Assembly (NCBI GenBank): GCA_024970065.1
Contig: CP103908.1
Span: 434,001-498,000, forward strand
DNA: 64,000 bases
Direction: 5' to 3'
Origin: Pediococcus acidilactici
Lineage (GTDB): Bacteria > Bacillota > Bacilli > Lactobacillales > Lactobacillaceae
Shown: positions 1-8,634 of the stretch, piece by piece
Layout: each line of letters starts with the position of its first letter
Numbering within the stretch: position 1 is the first letter of the stretch
The notes under the pieces: generated by a model
The model's input: only the letters and a program-made list of their open reading frames with translations
Databases searched by the model: none
What the model was told of the DNA's origin: nothing
Made by a program: the position numbers and the translations under genes

Positions 1-1
1 T

Positions 2-265
2 GATCCGCTAAGTTCTGGTAACCCGTATGGTATAATTGAAGCGATTTTGAAGATCCACGAGGAGTGTGCGATTAATTCGTGTGTTGTGTTAACTAATGTC
101 GCGCATTATTTAACGGCAACCCAAATTGAAGAACTTACCCAGCTAGTAAGTCAAACGAATCAAGCACTCTTACTAATCGAATTCACAGAAATAGGCAATC
201 AGGAGGCCTATGGAAATAGCGAATTCTACTACATTGACAATGACTTTGTTGATTGGCATCGATAA
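2..265 (+). CDS. csn2: Csn2, C-terminal part (gene cut by window edge)
   Basis: This is the last 87 codons of an open frame that enters from the left edge; the start is outside the window. The end reads ..YYIDNDFVDWHR, matching the C-terminal style of Csn2 proteins as I remember them, and the frame stops 28 bp before the first CRISPR repeat. Csn2 is the ring-forming, DNA-end-binding adaptation protein of type II-A systems and works with Cas1, Cas2 and Cas9 in spacer capture. Family knowledge predicts cas9-cas1-cas2 just upstream, out of view. The downstream array with 36-bp repeats and 30-bp spacers supports the call. No internal stop is seen in the visible part. The TTG at position 47 is not a real start, because the frame is open upstream of it. 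Confidence 0.85.
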   Translation, partial: DPLSSGNPYGIIEAILKIHEECAINSCVVLTNVAHYLTATQIEELTQLVSQTNQALLLIEFTEIGNQEAYGNSEFYYIDNDFVDWHR

Positions 266-293
266 TTGATGAAATTTTAGTTAGAAAATAACG
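266..293 (+). promoter_or_regulatory. Leader-proximal junction of the CRISPR array
   Basis: Only 28 AT-rich bases separate the csn2 stop from the first repeat, ending GAAAATAACG. Family knowledge places the adaptation signal in the last few leader bases next to repeat 1. A good sigma-A promoter is not evident: TTGACA at 234-239 sits 21 bp from GATAAT at 261-266, too far for a standard spacer. Leader function may therefore extend into the csn2 3' end; this is inference. Confidence 0.45.
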
Positions 294-2309
294 GTTTCAG
301 AAGGATGTTAAATCAATAAGGTTAAGATCTTGGAATCATGTAAATTGTGGTGATAATCCGTTTCAGAAGGATGTTAAATCAATAAGGTTAAGATCAAAAA
401 TGGTTAGCAAAGGAAATTGGGATAAGTTTCAGAAGGATGTTAAATCAATAAGGTTAAGATCTACGGATAGCATGTTTGAATACACTCCAGAGTTTCAGAA
501 GGATGTTAAATCAATAAGGTTAAGATCGTTCCAATTGTTCAATTTCGGTCATGTCGTGTTTCAGAAGGATGTTAAATCAATAAGGTTAAGATCACTAAAG
601 CCGTGAGAAGCTCCACATCGGCTGTTTCAGAAGGATGTTAAATCAATAAGGTTAAGATCAAGTTGTTTTGGTAGATATTGGATTTTGATGTTTCAGAAGG
701 ATGTTAAATCAATAAGGTTAAGATCTTAGTAATGATGTTCCTAGTGAACATGCTAGTTTCAGAAGGATGTTAAATCAATAAGGTTAAGATCTTTTTATTG
801 TTTATAGATAAGATAAAGTCTGTTTCAGAAGGATGTTAAATCAATAAGGTTAAGATCTTGAGTGTTGCTCGTAAACTTTATACTGTGGTTTCAGAAGGAT
901 GTTAAATCAATAAGGTTAAGATCAGGTTGGAACACCGCGTAAACGGTCTGAAAGTTTCAGAAGGATGTTAAATCAATAAGGTTAAGATCGTAATCGACTA
1001 TAAGTCGGCAGAATGGAAAGTTTCAGAAGGATGTTAAATCAATAAGGTTAAGATCCGTTCACCTTCAGCGCCATCTACCTTTGGCGTTTCAGAAGGATGT
1101 TAAATCAATAAGGTTAAGATCTTTGTCATAGCTTGATAAGCTAGGTTTACAGTTTCAGAAGGATGTTAAATCAATAAGGTTAAGATCCGTTCACCTTCAG
1201 CGCCATCTACCTTTGGCGTTTCAGAAGGATGTTAAATCAATAAGGTTAAGATCTTTTAATAACGGTTCATTGCTCTCGTTGTCGTTTCAGAAGGATGTTA
1301 AATCAATAAGGTTAAGATCTGGATGAACTACACATTGATTATACTGATGGTTTCAGAAGGATGTTAAATCAATAAGGTTAAGATCATTATTTAGTTGGGG
1401 AGGAGGGATTAGATGGTTTCAGAAGGATGTTAAATCAATAAGGTTAAGATCACATTTCTTAACACTGATAATTGTATATCGGTTTCAGAAGGATGTTAAA
1501 TCAATAAGGTTAAGATCACATTTCTTAACACTGATAATTGTATATCGGTTTCAGAAGGATGTTAAATCAATAAGGTTAAGATCACATTTCTTAACACTGA
1601 TAATTGTATATCGGTTTCAGAAGGATGTTAAATCAATAAGGTTAAGATCCGTCCTTTCATCACGTCGGTGTAATCGCCAGTTTCAGAAGGATGTTAAATC
1701 AATAAGGTTAAGATCCAGAAAGGCGACTATCAAGCTTTAAAACAAGTTTCAGAAGGATGTTAAATCAATAAGGTTAAGATCTTCACTTTTTCTATAAATT
1801 CCATCGCTTCAGTTTCAGAAGGATGTTAAATCAATAAGGTTAAGATCAATCTTGACCATGTTATAGTTTTATCTTGGGTTTCAGAAGGATGTTAAATCAA
1901 TAAGGTTAAGATCTCCGTTTCGCAGTCAGAAAAGGAATCATCCGTTTCAGAAGGATGTTAAATCAATAAGGTTAAGATCTAATTACAATGAATAACGCTA
2001 ATTCGGGTGGTTTCAGAAGGATGTTAAATCAATAAGGTTAAGATCCCCAAAATTGTGGGCTGTTAATTGCAATGAGTTTCAGAAGGATGTTAAATCAATA
2101 AGGTTAAGATCTACCAATTAGCGATTTAGAGAGGTTTATTGGTTTCAGAAGGATGTTAAATCAATAAGGTTAAGATCGAACGGCTCTGGAAGGATGTCGC
2201 CAACGATGTTTCAGAAGGATGTTAAATCAATAAGGTTAAGATCGATCAGCAAGAAACGTTCGCTGATTATTTTGTTTCAGAAGGATGTTAAATCAATAAG
2301 GTTAGGATC
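294..2309 (+). CRISPR. Type II-A CRISPR array, 31 repeats and 30 spacers
   Basis: A 36-bp repeat beginning GTTTCAGAAGGATG and ending GGTTAAGATC recurs with an exact 66-bp period from 294 to 2309, so every spacer is 30 bp. Repeats appear identical by eye except the last (2274-2309), which reads GGTTAGGATC; a degenerate terminal repeat marks this as the leader-distal end and puts the leader beside csn2. Spacers 12 (1056-1085) and 14 (1188-1217) are identical, and spacers 18, 19 and 20 (1452-1481, 1518-1547, 1584-1613) are identical. Repeat length, spacer length and adjacent csn2 agree with type II-A. Several spacers translate without stops as phage-like coding sequence (for example spacer 29 as ERLWKDVAND); their origin is inference. 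No tracrRNA with the expected bulged anti-repeat was found here. Confidence 0.98.
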
Positions 2310-2382
2310 ATAATGGCGAAGAGCGACGTTTTTGGTAAAGAGAACTGTATAGTGATACGAAGATAAAATCGAAAAGTTGAGG

Positions 2383-2628
2383 ATGCAGAAGGGTGTCGGA
2401 CTAAAGGGCTTAAGTACGCATACTGTCGAGAAAATATATCAAAGGTGTACGTACAATGATAAAATTGTTAAATCAGTAAAAACAATGTACATTGAAGATA
2501 GCTCTAGAAAGAATAGCGAAACGCTTCTATAAGAAAAGCAAGCTATTGTAATTTTCAACCTTGAAACTGGAAAAATCATAATAGTGTTCAAAATTAACAA
2601 GTGTGTAAGGAACGATAATGAAAGTTAA
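2383..2628 (+). pseudogene. Broken toxin-like reading frame (possible polymorphic-toxin C-terminal domain)
   Basis: An ATG at 2383 opens 49 codons to a TAA at 2530-2532; the same frame then continues for 31 more codons to a TAA at 2626-2628. Across the stop the residues include KGLSTHTVEKIYQR, KSVKTMYIEDSSRK and, after it, VIFNLETGKIIIVFKI. A strand-rich tail with a tGkii.v.. pattern before the terminus is common in C-terminal toxin domains of polymorphic toxins, but this is a resemblance from memory, not a match. The last 11 bases overlap the start of the next gene (ATG at 2618), the usual toxin-immunity geometry. No delivery domain precedes it: stops lie at 2350-2355. It could instead be a decayed phage or recombinase fragment. 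A single base change would restore the frame. Confidence 0.35.
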
Positions 2629-2830
2629 AGACGTTTATTCTGAAGCTGAATTAGAAGCTTTATTAAAGTTCATTCCAGATATTGATATTGGCAGTGAGTA
2701 TACTGATGATGATTGGTGTATATTAGACGACAAGCTACATGACATTCTAGTTTTAAAGGGCCGTACATCTAACGACGAACTGAACGACATTGGGTTATTA
2801 GTTGAAAAATTAATAGATTTCATTCCCTAA
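2618..2830 (+). CDS. Small acidic protein, candidate immunity protein
   Basis: A 70-codon gene starts at ATG 2618 with AAGGAA six bases upstream. The product is strongly acidic, about 18 Asp/Glu against 7 Lys/Arg, including a TDDDWCILDD stretch, and looks helical without signal peptide or membrane segment. I do not recognise a family. Its start overlaps the end of the broken toxin-like frame, it is short and acidic, and it sits in a strip with no housekeeping gene, so a cognate immunity protein that outlived its toxin is a reasonable inference. Small acidic proteins near CRISPR loci can also be DNA mimics or anti-CRISPRs; nothing here decides between these. The antisense frame 2635-2823 is a shadow. 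Confidence 0.6.
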   Translation: MKVKDVYSEAELEALLKFIPDIDIGSEYTDDDWCILDDKLHDILVLKGRTSNDELNDIGLLVEKLIDFIP

Positions 2831-2896
2831 TTTGTTTCAAAAGGGGACGAAAACAAACAATGAGGCTGAACATTAACGACCGAGGTCCTATTAATA

Positions 2897-2930
2897 GTTT
2901 CGAAGGAACACTAGATCATAAGATTGATAC
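2897..2930 (+). repeat. Decayed CRISPR-repeat-like element
   Basis: The sequence starts GTTTCGAAGGAACAC and ends GATTGATAC. Aligned by eye to the array repeat with a few single-base gaps it shares the 5' GTTTC.GAAGGA block, an A.ATCA block and a TAAG block. It is in the same orientation as the array but not in its 66-bp register. It may be a relic of a longer array or a degenerate solitary repeat; chance similarity is not excluded. Confidence 0.35.
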
Positions 2931-3032
2931 TATAATGTAAATTTTGTGTAGTTTTGTTATAATTCATAATAACAATTAGGAACGGATTTTATTAGATACG
3001 CATTTACACTATAAAAATAAGTTACCTTTATT

Positions 3033-3070
3033 GTTTCAGAAGGATGTTAAATCAATAAGAATAAGGTTGG
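3033..3070 (+). repeat. Solitary CRISPR repeat outside the array
   Basis: Bases 3033-3059 match the first 27 bases of the 36-bp array repeat exactly. The 6-mer AATAAG is then duplicated in tandem, followed by GTTGG instead of GTTAAGATC. No second repeat is nearby, and it lies about 720 bp past the array end. Downstream on the plus strand, AATAAGG can pair with CTTTATT (3060-3082) and a strong hairpin follows at 3091-3128, so a plus-strand RNA would be a repeat followed by two hairpins. On the minus strand TTGCAA and TATTCT lie 17 bp apart and could drive a transcript complementary to the repeat. Confidence 0.85.
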
Positions 3071-3085
3071 AAAGCTTTATTTGCA

Positions 3086-3128
3086 AAAATAAACGCTCCT
3101 ATAGTTTGCTTTAACTTTAGGAGCGTTT
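3086..3128 (-). terminator. Intrinsic terminator of the 35-aa peptide gene
   Basis: An 11-bp perfect stem (3091-3101 with 3118-3128) closes a 16-base loop. On the minus strand it is followed by a T-rich tail running leftward (TTTATTTTT), the better of the two orientations; on the plus strand TTTTG follows. It lies about 60 bp past the peptide stop. Confidence 0.75.
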
Positions 3129-3188
3129 TGTGTATCTGGAGTATTAAATAATTGAAAAGATGTGTACCATATTAGATGATAAACAACG

Positions 3189-3296
3189 TTATTTAAAATT
3201 AAAGATGAAATTAACATCAATTTTTGAGCACCCCTCAAAGAAAAATAGGAGAAAGATAAGTTTATTTGCAAATCCTAATTTAAAATGTTTTTTCAT
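3189..3296 (-). CDS. 35-aa hydrophobic cationic peptide
   Basis: A 36-codon frame starting at ATG 3294-3296 with AAGGAG ten bases upstream (3307-3312). The product has a basic N-terminus (MKKHFK), a very hydrophobic core (LIFLLFFF), then EGCSKID and a phenylalanine-rich tail. A promoter with 17-bp spacing stands upstream and a strong terminator follows, so it forms a complete single-gene unit. Candidate roles are a type I toxin-like membrane peptide, a short hydrophobic signalling pre-peptide (some carry Glu-Gly after the core), or a small lipoprotein, since EGC is only a weak lipobox. No partner regulator, exporter or antisense RNA is recognisable nearby. The longer 73-codon frame starting at 3410 includes this peptide but lacks a ribosome site. 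Confidence 0.5.
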   Translation of the reverse strand: MKKHFKLGFANKLIFLLFFFEGCSKIDVNFIFNFK

Positions 3297-3351
3297 AATA
3301 AGTTGTCTCCTTAGTAAATTCCTAATAAAGGTAAACATCATTTTAATTGTT

Positions 3352-3380
3352 AGTATACCCTTTAAACTAAAAAACCGCAA
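3352..3380 (-). promoter_or_regulatory. Promoter of the 35-aa peptide gene
   Basis: On the minus strand TTGCGG (3375-3380) and TATACT (3352-3357) are separated by 17 bases. The start would fall about 45 bases before the peptide ATG. Confidence 0.6.
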
Positions 3381-3512
3381 TAAAGTGAGTGTAGCAACTT
3401 TATATTTCATTTAGTAGATCGTGATCGAACCATAACTAAAAGCAAGAACCCCCTACAGACAATAAAAAACAGCCCAACCGAATCCCAATCCAGTCAGACC
3501 GTCTAAAATTTC

Positions 3513-4160
3513 CTACATCACCAGCGGCAATACCACTAGGCCGTTCATCAAAATGTGCGCAATCATTGAAGTTTGGATGCGTCCCGTTTTATGGTACAGC
3601 CAGCAAAATAGCAGCCCAATCGCGGCGTACAAAAAGATGTGGCTGTCGTTATGCATAAATGCGAACGCTAAGCTAGAAATAATCGCCATGATCGTCAAAC
3701 CTAAGTTCGAGCGCATCCCGAACAGAGTACTTAAATTGCCAAACAAAACTTTCCGAAAAACTAACTCTTCCATAATGGGAGCCCCGACGGTGATTGCCAA
3801 CACAAAAAATGGATTGATTTTCGCTAGGGTAACTAACGTAGCCGTGTTTGCGGAAGCAGGGTTTTGCCCAAGGACGAAGGTAAGGTAGCTAACTGCAAAT
3901 TGAAGCACAATTACTAACGCAGTTCCGATGATTCCCCACGCAATTGCTCGGAAAAAGGGAATTCGCCGGGTTTCAATTTGATTGATTTCGCTATTTTTTA
4001 GGTTAATGATCACCAGTAGGGCAGCTCCGACAAGGTAATCGATAGTTTCCACCCAAATGAATGATGCTCCTAATCGAACGAACAGGTTGATGATGCTCGG
4101 TAGCAAGAAAATTGCTAAATAAGTGATTAAAGTTAATAAAGAACTTTTACTAATTTTCAT
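3513..4160 (-). CDS. CPBP family intramembrane metalloprotease
   Basis: The product is a multi-spanning membrane protein with the three signature motifs of the CPBP (CAAX protease / bacteriocin-processing) family: EELVFR at about 132-137, FMH at about 169-171 and HILMN at about 203-207 (numbered from the upstream Met). These Glu, His and Asn residues form the metal site within the membrane. In lactic acid bacteria relatives are linked to bacteriocin self-immunity or envelope peptide processing, but the substrate here is unknown. Two ATG codons (4161 and 4158 side) stand in tandem; the second is spaced seven bases from GGAG and is preferred. It is transcribed alone and divergently from groESL. 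No bacteriocin precursor was seen next to it. Confidence 0.85.
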   Translation of the reverse strand: MKISKSSLLTLITYLAIFLLPSIINLFVRLGASFIWVETIDYLVGAALLVIINLKNSEINQIETRRIPFFRAIAWGIIGTALVIVLQFAVSYLTFVLGQNPASANTATLVTLAKINPFFVLAITVGAPIMEELVFRKVLFGNLSTLFGMRSNLGLTIMAIISSLAFAFMHNDSHIFLYAAIGLLFCWLYHKTGRIQTSMIAHILMNGLVVLPLVM

Positions 4161-4241
4161 CATGACACTCCTTTATTTCCTGTAAGTATAGCATATTTGA
4201 ACGGTTGTTATATTTGATTGGTTAATATTGGTCAAAAACAC

Positions 4242-4269
4242 TTGCATTCTATTAAAAACATGATATAGT
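4242..4269 (+). promoter_or_regulatory. groESL sigma-A promoter
   Basis: TTGCAT (4242-4247) and TATAGT (4264-4269) are spaced 16 bp, directly upstream of the CIRCE operator. Confidence 0.75.
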
Positions 4270-4280
4270 TATCAGTGTAG

Positions 4281-4307
4281 TTAGCACTTAGGGTTAACGA
4301 GTGCTAA
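4281..4307 (+). promoter_or_regulatory. CIRCE operator (HrcA site)
   Basis: TTAGCACTT, nine bases, then GAGTGCTAA: an inverted repeat matching the CIRCE consensus TTAGCACTC-N9-GAGTGCTAA with one base off in the left arm. It lies at the expected start-site position between promoter and groES, so HrcA repression of groESL is expected. Confidence 0.95.
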
Positions 4308-4349
4308 ATCAATCATGCATTTAATTATCAGAAATTTGGAGGGATTCAC

Positions 4350-4634
4350 GTGTTAAAACCTTTAGGAGATCGCGTTATTTTAGAAGCTAAAGACGAAGAA
4401 GAACAAACTGTCGGAGGCATCGTTCTGGCAAGCAATGCTAAAGAAAAGTCCCAAACCGGTAAAGTTGTCGCTGTAGGTAACGGTCGCGTTTTAGATGACG
4501 GAAAGACATTACCAATGAACGTTAAAGTAGGCGACACAGTAGTTTACGATAAATATGCAGGAACAGAAGTAACATACGAAGACCAAAAATATTTAGTTGT
4601 CCATGAAAAGGACTTAGTTGCAGTTGTTGAATAA
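4350..4634 (+). CDS. groES: Co-chaperonin GroES (10 kDa)
   Basis: A 94-aa protein of normal GroES length with the typical N-terminus LKPLGDRV and the mobile loop region [12 protein letters not shown]. GroES heptamers cap the GroEL chamber and drive ATP-dependent folding in the cytosol. The start is GTG at 4350 with GGAGG eight bases upstream. It is the first gene of the groES-groEL pair behind a sigma-A promoter and CIRCE site, and groEL follows after 22 bases. The antisense frame 4346-4537 is a shadow. Confidence 0.98.
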   Translation: MLKPLGDRVILEAKDEEEQTVGGIVLASNAKEKSQTGKVVAVGNGRVLDDGKTLPMNVKVGDTVVYDKYAGTEVTYEDQKYLVVHEKDLVAVVE

Positions 4635-4638
4635 TTAA

Positions 4639-6279
<1,641 letters not shown>

Positions 6280-6370
6280 TCAAACTTTCGTGACTGATGG
6301 AGATGCTTACCGAAAATGGTAAACCATCCCCGCAATTAATCACTGAAGGCAACTGAATAATCCAGGAAAA

Positions 6371-6394
6371 GACGCGAATTTCGCGTCTTTTTTT
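6371..6394 (+). terminator. groESL terminator
   Basis: Stem GACGCGA / TCGCGTC with a three-base loop, followed by seven T. Confidence 0.93.
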
Positions 6395-6504
6395 GTGTCC
6401 AAATGCCGGGATAGAGGACTATCGCAAAATCTCCTCAAAAGTTAATCAGGAATTTTGTTTTATTTGCCTAAATTCTGTTATTATCAGTATATGAGTGAGA
6501 ATCC

Positions 6505-6560
6505 AAAAATATGCTAGCTAATTTACTGGTTTTGGAGTAGAATTTCACTTGCATATTTTT
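6505..6560 (+). promoter_or_regulatory. Long-range inverted repeat in the leader of the KimA-like gene
   Basis: AAAAATATGC at 6505-6514 is the exact reverse complement of GCATATTTTT at 6551-6560, enclosing 36 bases. The right arm lies 18 bases before the start codon and its U-rich end would resemble a weak terminator in RNA. KimA-type genes are often controlled by a c-di-AMP (ydaO) riboswitch, but I do not see that consensus here, so this may be a different leader structure or an operator. Confidence 0.4.
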
Positions 6561-6578
6561 AAAAACGGAGAGTAAAAA

Positions 6579-8411
6579 ATGTTTTCGTATTTGAAACGTA
6601 TTTTAATTGGTAAACCACTGAAGACGTTAGATGAAAGTGGCCAAGCGTTAACGAAATTTAAGGCGCTCGCTCTGCTATCTTCAGATGCTTTATCATCTAT
6701 CGCATATGGTACCGAAGAAATTCTTTCGGTTTTAATTGTTTTATCAGCTGCGGCAACTTGGTATTCAATCCCGATCGCAGCAATTGTGTTAGTGCTATTA
6801 TTTGCAATTACGGTGTCATATCGTCAGATTATTAAGGCGTATCCTTCGGGAGGCGGTGCTTACGTAGTTGCTAGTAAGAACTGGGGGACTTCAGCCGGGC
6901 TAGTCGCCGGGGGGTCACTGTTAGTTGATTACATGCTGACGGTGGCCGTAAGTGTGACTTCCGGGACCGAAGCGATCACTTCGGCAATTCCGGCGTTGCA
7001 GAAGTACCACGTGGCCATCGCGGTGCTGATTGTTCTCGGAATTATGGCCCTGAACTTGCGGGGGTTACGGGAATCGGCAAGTTTCCTTACCATCCCGGTT
7101 TACCTGTTCGTAGTGGTAATCTCGATAATGATTATCGTAGGGTTATATAACATCGTTACCGGACAAGTTACTTATCACGCGGCGGCAGCAATTGGCTCGA
7201 CCGTGCCGGGAATGACCTTCGTGCTCTTCATGCGGGCGTTATCTTCTGGTTCTTCTTCCCTGACTGGGGTGGAAGCGATTAGTAACGCGGTGCCTAACTT
7301 CAAGAAACCCCGGCGGAAAAATGCGGCAGCTACTTTGGCAATCATGTCGTTGATTTTGGCTTCGTTCTTCGCGGGAATCACGTTCTTAGCTTACTACAGC
7401 GGAATTACGCCGATGAGTTCGCAAACCGTGCTTTCCCAAATCGGGGTTACGGTCTTCGGCCACGGGATTTTCTACTATATCCTACAATTGTCAACCGCGT
7501 TGATTTTGGCGGTAGCCGCAAACACCGGGTTCTCGGCCTTTCCAATGTTGGCCTACAACTTGGCCAAGGATAAGTTCATGCCCCATGCTTATATGGATCG
7601 GGGCGACCGACTCGGCTACTCTAACGGAATCATTTCGTTAGCGGCGGGTGCAATCGTGTTGATCTTGATCTTCGGTGGACAAACCGGACTCTTAATCCCT
7701 CTTTATGCAATCGGGGTTTTCGTACCGTTCACACTGTCACAATCCGGAATGATCGTGCATTGGAAACGGGAAGGCGGCGCTCATTGGTGGATAAACGCTT
7801 CTGCTAACTTATTAGGAGCGCTACTATCGGCAGTCTTAGTAGTCTGCTTGCTATTCCTACACTTTAGCAACGTTTGGCCATACTTCGTGGTTATGCCACT
7901 ACTATTACGGATGTTCTACAAGATCCGTAAACACTACGACGAAGTTGCTGATCAACTGCGGGTTGTGGAAAAGGGCAAGGTTAACTTACACGACTACGAT
8001 GGTTCAACCGTAATTGTGTTGGTTAGCAACGTTACCCAAGTGACTTCGGGTGCAATCAACTACGCTCGGTCAATCGGGGACTACGTAATCGCCATGCACG
8101 TTTCGTTTGATGCTAACCCAGAAAAAGAGCATAAAACGGCAATGGAATTCAAAGCCGAATATCCGGATGTGCGGTTTATCGATATTCATTCGTCATACCG
8201 TTCGATTACCAATCCGACACTTCGTTTCTGTGACGTAATCGCTAAGCGGGCGGCAGAACGAAATTACACCACGACGGTATTGGTCCCACAATTCGTCCCA
8301 CGCAAGCCATGGCAAAACATCTTGCATAACCAAACTGGTTTACGGTTACGGGCAGCATTAAATTCACGGGAAAATATCATTGTTTCTACGTATAATTATC
8401 ATTTGAAATAA
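6579..8411 (+). CDS. KimA/YdaO-like potassium importer (APC superfamily permease)
   Basis: A 610-aa protein with about twelve membrane segments in the first ~470 residues and a ~140-residue soluble C-terminal domain. The N-terminus (MFSYLKRILIGKPLK.. ..SSDALSSIAYGTEE) follows the pattern of Bacillus KimA (formerly YdaO), a high-affinity K+/H+ symporter inhibited by c-di-AMP; overall length also fits. Many databases label such proteins only as APC family amino-acid permeases, so the substrate is inferred. ATG 6579 has GGAGAG eight bases upstream. The gene is monocistronic between two terminators, with an inverted repeat in its leader. The frame 7175-7381 on the other strand is a shadow. Confidence 0.8.
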   Translation: MFSYLKRILIGKPLKTLDESGQALTKFKALALLSSDALSSIAYGTEEILSVLIVLSAAATWYSIPIAAIVLVLLFAITVSYRQIIKAYPSGGGAYVVASKNWGTSAGLVAGGSLLVDYMLTVAVSVTSGTEAITSAIPALQKYHVAIAVLIVLGIMALNLRGLRESASFLTIPVYLFVVVISIMIIVGLYNIVTGQVTYHAAAAIGSTVPGMTFVLFMRALSSGSSSLTGVEAISNAVPNFKKPRRKNAAATLAIMSLILASFFAGITFLAYYSGITPMSSQTVLSQIGVTVFGHGIFYYILQLSTALILAVAANTGFSAFPMLAYNLAKDKFMPHAYMDRGDRLGYSNGIISLAAGAIVLILIFGGQTGLLIPLYAIGVFVPFTLSQSGMIVHWKREGGAHWWINASANLLGALLSAVLVVCLLFLHFSNVWPYFVVMPLLLRMFYKIRKHYDEVADQLRVVEKGKVNLHDYDGSTVIVLVSNVTQVTSGAINYARSIGDYVIAMHVSFDANPEKEHKTAMEFKAEYPDVRFIDIHSSYRSITNPTLRFCDVIAKRAAERNYTTTVLVPQFVPRKPWQNILHNQTGLRLRAALNSRENIIVSTYNYHLK

Positions 8412-8415
8412 AAGT

Positions 8416-8456
8416 AAACGGATCGAGAAGGGCAACCTGCTTGGTCCGTTTTTTTG
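8416..8456 (+). terminator. Terminator of the KimA-like gene
   Basis: AAACGGATC pairs with GGTCCGTTT around an 18-base loop, followed by a T run. Confidence 0.85.
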
Positions 8457-8634
8457 TGCAAAGACTCCGGGAAAAGCTTCGTTGAAGTGAATAGATGTTG
8501 TTTTTCTGGGGGAAACGTTGTCGTTTTAAAATGAAAAATACCGTTAAATTATGTGAGTTTTCAGTGAAGTTACTGTATAAGGCATGCGAATTTCGGTATA
8601 ATGAACTTATTATGAACATAAAAGAGGACAAATT

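Larger units (their letters stand above)
2831..3188. other. Non-coding strip with CRISPR-repeat relics
   Basis: About 360 bases without a convincing gene. It holds a decayed repeat-like element (2897-2930), a solitary near-perfect half repeat (3033-3070), TATAAT-like boxes at about 2955-2960 and 3011-3016 and the 3' end of the minus-strand peptide gene with its terminator hairpin (3091-3128). Composition is very AT-rich compared with the chromosome after 4300. Confidence 0.6.

Noticed and set aside
400-606. 68-codon open frame inside the CRISPR array
   Set aside because: It only translates repeats and spacers; the repeated peptide FQKDVKSIRLRS is the CRISPR repeat read in one frame.
2382-2417. 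Degenerate repeat-like 36-mer sharing about 22 of 36 bases with the CRISPR repeat
   Set aside because: It coincides with the start of the toxin-like frame and is out of the array register. Similarity is lower than for the 2897 and 3033 elements, so I treat it as possible chance.
2940-3070. Minus-strand tracrRNA beginning at the solitary repeat
   Set aside because: The complement of the repeat is perfect over 27 bases with no bulge, and neither a nexus nor a terminator follows on that strand, unlike functional type II-A tracrRNAs.
3160-3414. 84-codon plus-strand frame opposite the 35-aa peptide gene
   Set aside because: No ribosome site and low-complexity AT-rich composition; the minus strand has the promoter, ribosome site and terminator.
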